NCBI GenBank assembly: GCA_946480485.1
Contig: CAMLJW010000124.1
Coordinates: 1 to 11,826, forward strand
Direction: 5' to 3'
DNA length: 11,826 nt
Origin: an uncultured Streptomyces sp.
Lineage (GTDB): Bacteria > Actinomycetota > Actinomycetes > Streptomycetales > Streptomycetaceae
A program made the translations under genes and the position numbers. This document shows positions 1 through 6,963 of this stretch, piece after piece (position 1 is the first letter of the stretch; every line of letters starts with the position of its first letter). Below the pieces are notes generated by a model that did not search any database, was not told the origin of the DNA, and worked only from the letters and a program-made list of their open reading frames with translations.

Positions 1-1452
1 GAGGTGGAGCGGCAGCGCCTGGGGACCGCTGCGGCCGGCGGCTCCCGTGGCTCCGGTGGCGTACGAGAAGTGCAGGTGGGGGCCATCGAGTTCGGCGCGC
101 AGCACGACGGGGCGCCCGGGTTCGAGAGGGATCCTGGGCGGGTGCGCGGTGAGCTTTCCGGCCTCGCAGCTCAGCGCCCGCAGCACCGGGGAGGAGTCGT
201 CCTCGGCCGTGACGTACAGGTAGTGCCAGTTGCGGGTGTTGTAGTAGGCGGTGAGCCCGGCCATGTGGTCAGGGCTGCGGGGCGTGAAGGTCAGCTCGGT
301 CTCGAAGGAGCAGCTCCGTGCCGTCACCCGTCGGGCGACCAGGCTGGGCCCCCCACGGCCCACAGGCGACTGGCCGCCCCGGACGCGCAGCCGCCCGGGC
401 ATCGGCTCGACCCATTCCGGGTCGGCCGGCCGGCGCAGGGTGGACCAGTCGGGGCCGAGCACCGGGCCGTCGAAGTGGTCCATGGCGGGCGGCTCGGGCA
501 CGGGGGCGGGCAGAAGGCCCGGCGCCGGTACCGTGACGGCGGGAACCCCGCCCGCGACGCGCGGCCAACCGTCCTCGGTCCAGGTCACGCGTTGCAGGGC
601 GGTCTCCCGGCCCAGCACGCAGCGGCCGCGCTCGGTGTAGGGGCGGGCGGCGATGTGGGCGGCGTACCACTCCCCCGTCGCCGTCTTTACGAGCGAGCAG
701 TGCCCGGCCTTCTGGAGCTCCAGGGTCGGATCGTGCCGGGCGGTGAGCAGCGGCCCGGACGGGTCGGGTTCATACGGGCCGAGCAGTTCGCGGGAACGGG
801 CCACGGCCGCACCGTGCTCGTAACCCGTACCTCCTTCGGCGTGCACCAGGTAGTACCAGCCGTTCCTGCGGTAGAGGTGCGGGCCCTCGGCGACTCCGGC
901 GGCGGTGCCCACGGAGATCGTCCGGGGTTCGCCGAGCAGCTTTCGCGCGGCACGGTCGTACTCCTGGACCTCGATCCCGGCGAACAACTCCCGCTCCGGC
1001 CGCCAGTCGAGACGCATGTTGAGCAGCCAGCTCCGCCCGGCACCGTCGCCGTCGCCGTCGTGGAACAGTGAAACGTCGAAGCCCCGCCCGTGCAACGGAA
1101 CCGGGTCGGACCACGGACCCTCGACCGAGGGTGCTGTGGTGACGTAGTTGGGGAGGTCCTTCCAGCCCTCCGCGTAGGTGTCGACCACGGTGAAGACGAG
1201 GTGGAACAGACCGTCGGCGTACGACAGTCCGGGTGCCCAGATGCCTCCGGAGTCGGGGACGCCCGTCAGGTCGAGGAGCCGTCGGCTGTCCAGGATTCCG
1301 CCCAGCGAACGCCAGTGCACCAGGTCCCGGGAGTGGTGCACGCGCACCCCCGGGTACCACTCGAACGTGGATGTGGCGATGTAGAAGTCGTCGCCGACCC
1401 GCAGGATCACGGGGTCGGGTTCGAATCCGCGCAGGACGGGGTTGTGGATCAC
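1..1452 (-). CDS. Family 43 glycoside hydrolase (beta-xylosidase / alpha-L-arabinofuranosidase type), C-terminus cut by window edge
   Basis: The frame is open for 484 codons from GTG at 1452 to the window edge. The N-terminus reads NPVLRGFEPDPVILRVGDDF, matching the first blade of the GH43 five-bladed propeller. By comparison with characterised GH43 beta-xylosidases, the general base is Asp13 (PDP), the pKa-modulating Asp is Asp126 (GFDVSLFHD) and the general acid is Glu189 (AEGPHLY). From about residue 325 (DHFDGPVLGPDWSTL) begins the extra beta-sandwich typical of xylosidase-type members. These usually run to 500-540 residues, so only the end should be missing. No signal peptide is visible, so the enzyme should act in the cytoplasm on imported xylo- or arabino-oligosaccharides. 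The family usually has FNPDPS where this has FEPDPV. The start is chosen because the GH43 N-terminus begins there, with a weak CGGAG about 8 bases upstream. A hairpin and 191 bases separate it from the upstream gene, so it may be transcribed separately. Family assignment is strong; substrate is inferred. Confidence 0.92.
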   Translation of the reverse strand, partial: MIHNPVLRGFEPDPVILRVGDDFYIATSTFEWYPGVRVHHSRDLVHWRSLGGILDSRRLLDLTGVPDSGGIWAPGLSYADGLFHLVFTVVDTYAEGWKDLPNYVTTAPSVEGPWSDPVPLHGRGFDVSLFHDGDGDGAGRSWLLNMRLDWRPERELFAGIEVQEYDRAARKLLGEPRTISVGTAAGVAEGPHLYRRNGWYYLVHAEGGTGYEHGAAVARSRELLGPYEPDPSGPLLTARHDPTLELQKAGHCSLVKTATGEWYAAHIAARPYTERGRCVLGRETALQRVTWTEDGWPRVAGGVPAVTVPAPGLLPAPVPEPPAMDHFDGPVLGPDWSTLRRPADPEWVEPMPGRLRVRGGQSPVGRGGPSLVARRVTARSCSFETELTFTPRSPDHMAGLTAYYNTRNWHYLYVTAEDDSSPVLRALSCEAGKLTAHPPRIPLEPGRPVVLRAELDGPHLHFSYATGATGAAGRSGPQALPLHL

Positions 1453-1487
1453 AGAGGCTCCGCTCAGAGGGAGATCAGCGGGAGGAG

Positions 1488-1540
1488 AGGGCTCAGGGGT
1501 GAACAGGGCTCAGGGGGTGAACAGGGCTCAGAGGGTGAAC
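1488..1540 (-). repeat. Three tandem ~18-bp direct repeats in the leader of the GH43 gene
   Basis: On the minus strand the unit is GTTCACCCCCTGAGCCCT. It occurs three times head to tail (1523-1540, 1505-1522, 1488-1504). One copy has a single substitution and the last is one base shorter. A partial fourth match (CCTCTGAGC) lies at about 1461-1469, just before the GTG start. The array ends about 35 bases upstream of the GH43 start, so it lies in the promoter or leader region. I see no clear -10/-35 pair here. It may be a set of regulator sites or a slippage-derived repeat; the sequence does not decide. Confidence 0.8.
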
Positions 1541-1602
1541 AGGAGGGTGCCGAAGCTCGGGTGGTCGCCTTGCGGTGGAGCGCCCTCCGGTCACACGGTG
1601 GA

Positions 1603-1631
1603 GCCGGTGCGGTCCCATGTGCCGCACCGGC
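1603..1631 (-). terminator. Hairpin downstream of the exported-enzyme gene
   Basis: A perfect 10-bp inverted repeat (GCCGGTGCGG / CCGCACCGGC) encloses a 9-base loop. It begins 12 bases past the TGA of the 1141-residue gene on the minus strand. There is no U-run after it, which is common for GC-rich actinomycete terminators. It probably ends or attenuates the ABC-transporter operon before GH43. Confidence 0.6.
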
Positions 1632-1643
1632 CTTATCGTTGTG

Positions 1644-4600
1644 TCATTCGCCCGACAGGCCGCCCCGGTAGAGCACCAGGGTGCTGAGCGGGCCGAGCTT
1701 GGGCCGCTCACCCGAGCCGATCACCTTTCCGGTGGCGAGGTCGCGGGCCGGGCCGAACCGCGTGCGGGCGGGCACGGTAAAGGTCTTGTCGGTGCTGGTG
1801 TTCATGGCGATCAGGTAGTTGCCGTACTCGCAGAGGTAGAACGGCGCGCGTCCGACGAGCATGGTCTCCACGCCGTCGAAGTGGACGCCGAGGGCGGGGT
1901 CCGGGATGTCGTCCGGGATGGGCGCGAGGCGGTAGACGTCTCCCTCCTGCGACTGGTGGAGGGTCTCGCCGGGCGGCGGGAAGCCGCCGGGCGGGATGTG
2001 CCCCGCCCCGGGGTCGTTGATGGCGTAGTCCCACAGGATCCAGTCACGTGCCGTGAACGTCTCGTCGGTGGTGCCGGCGGAGCGCTGACGGACCGTCGCG
2101 GAGCGCTGGTGGACGGGGGTGAGGTGGTGGATGCGGGCATAGTCGTTGACGCCCTGGCGGCACCGCCAGTAGAGGGAGGCGAACAGCAGTTCCTTGCCGT
2201 TCTTGACGGCGAGGCAGCCGTTCTCCTCGTCGGCGAAGACGAAGTCGGGCCGGTCCCAGGCCGTCGGGATCCGGGCCGGGCGGGACGCGAGTGTCTGGAA
2301 AGCGTCCCAGTCGCGGGAGACCAGGCGCAGCCCGGCGAGGCCGACCCGGGTCCAGCTGTGGTGGATGAGCAGGTCCAGCTGCCGGTAGAACTGGCCGTCG
2401 GCCATCATCTCCTGGGTCCAGCCGACGATGTCGGGGTCCTTGAACACGGCGGCGGCCATCAGCGGGTTGGAGTCCCAGGCGGTACGGGACGCGTAGGCGA
2501 CCTCGCCGGGGTAGACCTCGTTGCGCCAGCCGATGACGGTCTCGATACGGGAGACCCGGGCGCCCGTCTCATCGACGTCGACGACCCGGAACCGGCCGCG
2601 CGCCTTGGTGATCTTGACCATCTGTTCGCGCAGTTCGGGCGCCTCCTGGGCGTCGTGGCCGCGCGTGACGGACTCGTACATCATGACCAGCCAGTCGATG
2701 ACCTCGCCATAGCTGCCCACGTAGCCGAGTTCGCGGGTCAGGCCGGCCTTCGTGACCTGGTGGTAGCTCTCGCCGAGCGGCTTGGTCGGGTTGCCGTCCT
2801 CGTCCTCCCTGCCGAGGTAGGGCTTCATGCCGAGGGACTGGTACATGTAGTCGCGGGCCTTGGTCTCCGGGAGGGCGAGGTCCGGGTCGAGCAGTCGCAG
2901 GCCTCGGTTGGCCTGGTAGATGCCGATGGCGCAGATCTGCGACTGGTTGGTGTAGTGCGGGAAGTGCTGCCGCCAGTAGTCCCGGCTGGACTTGAGCATG
3001 TCGGTGTACGCCGCGCGGCGCACCGGCTGCTCGGCGGTGTCGGTGCTCTTCGGCGGGGTGACGGTCAGGTCGTCGAACCAGGCGGTGCCGGGGCCGGACA
3101 GCCGCAGATGGAACTCGACCTGGGTGGCGCCGGCCGGGGTCTGGAGGTCGAGGGAGACCTGTTCCCAGTCGTGGGTGCCGCCGGCGGCGAACTTCCTGTG
3201 GTCGCCGCCGACGAGGTTGCCGGACGCGTCGAAGAACAGCGGGTCGATGTGCGCGCCGGCCCCGGTGACACCGTCCGTCCTGATCCAGGCGGCGTAGGTG
3301 GTCGTGCCTTCGCCGACCTGGAACCTCGCCGTGTTGTAGGCGGTGATGAACCCGGTGTCCGCGGTCGCCGCGACCTTGAGGGAGGCGGATCCGGAGCGGG
3401 AGACGGCGGTGTCCCGGGACCAGGTGGCGTCGGTGGTCCTGCCCCAGCTGGGCACTGCCCAGCCCGAGGGGGTGTCGCCGCCCTGCTCGAAGCCCGGGTT
3501 GCGCAGTTCGGTCGGCTTGACCAGGTCCACGGAGTCGAACCAGGCGGTGCCGGGGCCGGACAGCCGCAGATGGAACTCGAGCTGGGTGGCGCCCTCCGGG
3601 GTCTCCAGGTCGAGGGAGACGTACTCCCAGCCGTGGGTGCCGCCGGCGGCGAACTTCTTGTGGTCGCTGCCGACGAGCTTGCCGCTCGCGTCGAAGAACA
3701 GCGGGTCGATGTAGGCGCCGACCCCGGTGACCCCGTCCGTCCTGATCCACGCCCCGTAGGTGTACGTGCCCTTCTGGACCTGCGTCTTGGGGTCCGAATA
3801 GGTGAACATGTTGCCGCCGGACGCGGGCAACTGGAGCTTCAGCGAGGCGGAACCGGTGCGCGAGACGGTGGTGTCGCGCGACCAGGTGGCACCGGCGGTC
3901 ATGCCCCAGCCGGCCGCCGACCAGCCCATGGGGGTGTCGCCGCCCTCCTCGAAGCCCGGGTTGGTGATCTCGTACGGGGAGCCGGTCACCTTCTGGTCCA
4001 GGCGGTCGCCCAGGTGCTCCCAGAGCAGGGCGAGGACCAGACCGACCCGGCCGAAGCCCTGCCACTGCTGGTCGGAGCCGGTGAGCACGGACTGGTCGAG
4101 CTTCCAGGCCATGTAGCGGCCGTCGACGGCGCGCAGGACCCGGTCCAGGGCGGCGTCCTTCTTGTACGCTGGGCTGCCGGACCACAGATAGCCCTCGGCC
4201 AGCGACTGGAAGGCGAAGGCGTCCATGCCGGCCGGGTTCGCGGCGGTGAGGTAGAAGTTCTGGTCCTTCTCGACGCGTCCGCGCACGGCCTGAAGCACCT
4301 CGGGGCCCTCGACGTCGCGCGGCTTGAGCTCCGGGGCCGGGCCCTGGGGTTCGCCCTTCGGCGGGATGAAGTACGGCTCGGTGTGGGTGTAGATGCGGTA
4401 GATGCCGCGCGAGGGCGTGGTCATCTTGTAGTACAGCTGGTCGGGGTTCTGGCCGTACGACCAGATGCGCCCCATGGAGCGGATCTCCAGCGTCACCTTC
4501 TTCTTGCCGGCCGTCATCTTCTCCGGCAGGGGGTGGGTGTGGAAGAAGAAGCGGCCGGGGGTGCGCGGCGCGGTGTCGAGGATGTCGAGGCTGTCGACCG

Positions 4601-5069
4601 CGCCCTCGTCCTGGTAGCCGATCTGGAGGCCGTCGCAGAACAGCTGGAGCCGCCACATGTTGGTGCCGGAGGCCGCCTGCTCGGAGGTGTCGTCGTAGTC
4701 GTCGCCCCACAGCCGCACCGTGACATAGGTGGTGCCGGTCGGGCTGACGGCGACGTCGAACTTCAGCGTGCCGCCCCAGTAGCCGGCAGGTTCCGTCGGG
4801 TTGAGGACACGGGCGCTCTGGCCGAGGCCGCCGGTGACGGTGTCGGAGAGGGTGGCGGCGAGGTGGTGCGCGGCCTCGGACCTGGCGTCGCCGAAGACAA
4901 CGATGTCCAATGGCTTGCTGACGGCCGGCTGGAACGCCTCGGGCAGTTCGGGCTCGGTGACCGGCGAGGCGGCGGCGGGCTGCGCGGTCAGCCAGCCGAG
5001 GCCGGCCGCGGCGGCGCCGGTCGTCCCGGCGTACTTGAGCACTTCACGTCTTCTGGGGGCGTTGGACAC
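1644..5069 (-). CDS. Tat-exported multidomain carbohydrate-active protein of unrecognised family, with two tandem carbohydrate-binding modules
   Basis: This 1141-residue protein starts at GTG 5069, with AAGGA about 6 bases upstream. It opens with a twin-arginine signal (RRREVLK, residues 6-12, then a hydrophobic Ala/Gly stretch and AAA at 32-34), so it should be exported folded. Residues about 40-210 look like a beta-rich domain. Residues 271-367 look helical. Residues 368-521 and 522-673 are two near-identical modules (NPGFE..GD at the start, GPGTAWFD at the end) of the CBM4/9-like jelly-roll type. Residues 680-900 are again helical (NQSQICAIGIYQANRG at 708, GYVGSYGEVIDW at 782), and 940-1141 look beta-rich. 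Helical repeats followed by a beta-sandwich recall (alpha/alpha)-toroid polysaccharide lyases, but I cannot assign a family or catalytic residues. It lies 12 bases after the permease stop and is probably co-transcribed. Export, sugar binding and a role in polymer breakdown are well supported by context; the reaction is unknown. Confidence 0.9.
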   Translation of the reverse strand: MSNAPRRREVLKYAGTTGAAAAGLGWLTAQPAAASPVTEPELPEAFQPAVSKPLDIVVFGDARSEAAHHLAATLSDTVTGGLGQSARVLNPTEPAGYWGGTLKFDVAVSPTGTTYVTVRLWGDDYDDTSEQAASGTNMWRLQLFCDGLQIGYQDEGAVDSLDILDTAPRTPGRFFFHTHPLPEKMTAGKKKVTLEIRSMGRIWSYGQNPDQLYYKMTTPSRGIYRIYTHTEPYFIPPKGEPQGPAPELKPRDVEGPEVLQAVRGRVEKDQNFYLTAANPAGMDAFAFQSLAEGYLWSGSPAYKKDAALDRVLRAVDGRYMAWKLDQSVLTGSDQQWQGFGRVGLVLALLWEHLGDRLDQKVTGSPYEITNPGFEEGGDTPMGWSAAGWGMTAGATWSRDTTVSRTGSASLKLQLPASGGNMFTYSDPKTQVQKGTYTYGAWIRTDGVTGVGAYIDPLFFDASGKLVGSDHKKFAAGGTHGWEYVSLDLETPEGATQLEFHLRLSGPGTAWFDSVDLVKPTELRNPGFEQGGDTPSGWAVPSWGRTTDATWSRDTAVSRSGSASLKVAATADTGFITAYNTARFQVGEGTTTYAAWIRTDGVTGAGAHIDPLFFDASGNLVGGDHRKFAAGGTHDWEQVSLDLQTPAGATQVEFHLRLSGPGTAWFDDLTVTPPKSTDTAEQPVRRAAYTDMLKSSRDYWRQHFPHYTNQSQICAIGIYQANRGLRLLDPDLALPETKARDYMYQSLGMKPYLGREDEDGNPTKPLGESYHQVTKAGLTRELGYVGSYGEVIDWLVMMYESVTRGHDAQEAPELREQMVKITKARGRFRVVDVDETGARVSRIETVIGWRNEVYPGEVAYASRTAWDSNPLMAAAVFKDPDIVGWTQEMMADGQFYRQLDLLIHHSWTRVGLAGLRLVSRDWDAFQTLASRPARIPTAWDRPDFVFADEENGCLAVKNGKELLFASLYWRCRQGVNDYARIHHLTPVHQRSATVRQRSAGTTDETFTARDWILWDYAINDPGAGHIPPGGFPPPGETLHQSQEGDVYRLAPIPDDIPDPALGVHFDGVETMLVGRAPFYLCEYGNYLIAMNTSTDKTFTVPARTRFGPARDLATGKVIGSGERPKLGPLSTLVLYRGGLSGE
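3051..3968 (-). repeat. Tandem duplication encoding the two carbohydrate-binding modules
   Basis: The two modules lie 462 bases (154 codons) apart and are in phase. Bases 3072-3118 and 3534-3580 are identical over 47 bp, and identity continues for another 12 bp after one mismatch. Other blocks (GVTGxGAxIDPLFFDASG, KFAAGGTH) are nearly unchanged. The duplication therefore looks fairly recent, or is kept uniform by gene conversion. The most diverged part is around SASLK to TYxAWIR, where the loops that often form the binding face may lie (inference). Confidence 0.85.
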
Positions 5070-5081
5070 GGCTGATCCTTC

Positions 5082-5948
5082 TTACTTGAGGCTGCCCATG
5101 AGAATTCCGCTGCGCCAGTACTTCTGGAGCGTGAACATGAAGATCGCGAGCGGAACGATCGACAGCAGGGACCCGGTGAGGACAAGGGTGTTCATGTCGC
5201 GGGCGGTCTGTGCCTGCTGAAGCCACGAGTAGAGGCCCAGGGTGACCGGGAAGGTGCGCTCGCCATTGAGCATGAACAGGGGAAGGAAGAAGTTGTTCCA
5301 GATGTTGATGAACTCGAGCATGAAGATGGTGATGCCGCCGGTCCTCATCAGCCGCAGGGCGACCACGTAGAAGATCCGCAGCTCACCGGCGCCGTCGATG
5401 CGGGCCGCCTCCATCAGCTCGGTGGGCACGGAGCTGTCGGCGTACACCTTGCCGAGGTAGACCCCGAACGGGTTGATGAAGTACGGGATGAGCACCGACC
5501 AGATGGTGTTCGTGAGCCCGATCTCGGAGAACACCAGGTAGAGCGGGAAGGCCAGCAGCGTGCTGGGCAGCAGCGAGGCGCCGACGATGACCGCGAAGAG
5601 CGCGCCCCGGCCGTGGAAGGCGAACTTCGAGAGGCCGTACCCGGCGGCGAGCGAGACAAAGGTGGAGCCCGCCGCTCCAAGGGTGGAGTAGAGGACGGAG
5701 TTGCCCACCCAGCGGGCGAAGACCCCGTCGTGGTAGGTCCAGATGTCCTGGAGGTTGTCGCCGAGGTGGTTGGAGGAGAACCACAGGCCGAACGTGGAGT
5801 AGAGGTCGGTCTGGTTCTTGGTCGCGGAGACGATCAGGAACCAGGTGGGGGCGAGCGAGTAGAGCAGGAAGAGGACCAGCAGACCGGTGGTGAGCGCCAC
5901 CGCGCGGCGGGAGGGACGCACGCCGCCCCCGGAGGCAACACTGCTCAT
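5082..5948 (-). CDS. Carbohydrate ABC transporter permease (MalG / CUT1 type)
   Basis: This 288-residue inner-membrane protein forms half of the sugar importer channel. It has six likely transmembrane segments, the first at about residues 17-38 (LTTGLLVLFLLYSLAPTWFL). The cytoplasmic EAA loop starts at residue 180 (EAARIDGAGELRIFYVVALR). This loop docks to the ATPase; the usual proline near its end is replaced here (VALRL rather than xLPL). The C-terminus (QKYWRSGILMGSLK) resembles the family's conserved QRYFVxGLxxGAVKG ending. The ATG at 5948 overlaps the stop of the preceding permease gene (ATGA), which suggests translational coupling. The 1141-residue enzyme gene starts 12 bases after the TAA. 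No ATPase gene is nearby, so a shared MsiK-type ATPase is likely, as known for Streptomyces sugar importers. Confidence 0.95.
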   Translation of the reverse strand: MSSVASGGGVRPSRRAVALTTGLLVLFLLYSLAPTWFLIVSATKNQTDLYSTFGLWFSSNHLGDNLQDIWTYHDGVFARWVGNSVLYSTLGAAGSTFVSLAAGYGLSKFAFHGRGALFAVIVGASLLPSTLLAFPLYLVFSEIGLTNTIWSVLIPYFINPFGVYLGKVYADSSVPTELMEAARIDGAGELRIFYVVALRLMRTGGITIFMLEFINIWNNFFLPLFMLNGERTFPVTLGLYSWLQQAQTARDMNTLVLTGSLLSIVPLAIFMFTLQKYWRSGILMGSLK

Positions 5949-6898
5949 GACATCTTCCTGTTCGTGACGCGGTAGAAGACGAAGGCGAGAATGCCGGTGA
6001 CGACGGCCAGGACCAGGGACTCGGCGGCGGCGTACTGGTAGTCGCCGACCTTGAAGGCCTGGTCGTAGATCTCCATCATCGGCGTGAAGTCCGTGTTGAT
6101 GGACTCCGGTGCGATCTGCCGCATGATCAGCGGCTCACCGAACAGCTGGAGCCGTCCGATCAGCGAGAACATGCCGGTCAGCACGAGGATCCCGGTGATG
6201 TTGGGCACCTTGATCGACCAGGCGATCCGCCACTCGCGGGCGCCGTCCAGCCGGGCCGCCTCGTACAGCTCGCGGGGCAGCGCCTGCAGCGAGGCGGAGA
6301 TCAGGATCATGTTGAAGCCGATCCCCTGCCAGGTGAGCAGGTTGCCGAGCGACAGGTACGTGTTGAGGCCGCCGAAGAACGTGATGTCCGTGCCGGCGCG
6401 TTCCGCGACCTCCAGCAGCGGACTGCCCGTCGGGCTGTAGAGGAACAGCCACATCAAGGTGGAGACCACGGCGGGGATGACGTACGGGATGAGCAGCGCC
6501 GAACGGACGAAGCGCACCGCCCGGGCGGCAACCCCGTCCAGCAGCAGGGCCAACAGCAGGGCGATGGCCAGCATGACCGTGATCTGCACCGCGCCGAACA
6601 GCAGGGTGCGCCCCATGCTCGCCCAGAAGGCGCTGTCGCCGAGGACCGAGGCGAAGTTGGCGAAGCCGGTGTAGACGACCCGTGTCGGGCCGAAGCCGAG
6701 GCCGGTGCTCTTCTTCTCGTGCAGGCTCTGGCTGAAGGCGTAGCCGATCGGCAGGACGTAGGTGGCGAGGAAGCCCAGCAGGAAGGGGAGGGTGAACAGC
6801 AGCCCCTTGTAGGCTCCCCGTCTCCCGGCCCGGCGGGGGGAGGACCGCCGGACCGGGGAGTCGGTCGCGACCTTCGCCGGTCGCGTCAGGGTGGACAC
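5945..6898 (-). CDS. Carbohydrate ABC transporter permease (MalF / CUT1 type)
   Basis: This 317-residue inner-membrane protein pairs with the MalG-type permease. A basic N-terminal tail (SSPRRAGRRGAYKG) precedes the first membrane segment (LLFTLPFLLGFLATYVLPIG). The EAA loop is at residue 213 (EAARLDGAREWRIAWSIKVP) and fits the CUT1 pattern well. The GTG at 6898 is preferred: it has GGAG (6905-6908) 6 bases upstream, and the product begins VSTLTRP, a normal tail. The frame stays open further upstream to 7129, but that would overlap the binding-protein gene by 166 bases and add low-complexity, charged sequence. Its stop overlaps the next start by 4 bases. The 65-base gap after the binding-protein gene is typical where a transporter operon makes more binding protein than permease. 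Confidence 0.94.
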   Translation of the reverse strand: MSTLTRPAKVATDSPVRRSSPRRAGRRGAYKGLLFTLPFLLGFLATYVLPIGYAFSQSLHEKKSTGLGFGPTRVVYTGFANFASVLGDSAFWASMGRTLLFGAVQITVMLAIALLLALLLDGVAARAVRFVRSALLIPYVIPAVVSTLMWLFLYSPTGSPLLEVAERAGTDITFFGGLNTYLSLGNLLTWQGIGFNMILISASLQALPRELYEAARLDGAREWRIAWSIKVPNITGILVLTGMFSLIGRLQLFGEPLIMRQIAPESINTDFTPMMEIYDQAFKVGDYQYAAAESLVLAVVTGILAFVFYRVTNRKMS

Positions 6899-6963
6899 GG
6901 GTGTCTCCAGGTGGGGTGAGTCGACTGTCTGCCGAGCAGGCTGCTGGTTGCCTTCTGGCGGGC

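Noticed and set aside
1488..1540. CRISPR-like array
   Set aside because: The repeats are directly adjacent with no spacers, and no cas gene is present.
1575..5075. 1166-codon open frame on the plus strand opposite the exported enzyme
   Set aside because: It is the antisense shadow of a high-GC gene. Its product is Gly/Val/Glu/Arg-rich with no family features, while the minus strand encodes a signal peptide and repeated domains.
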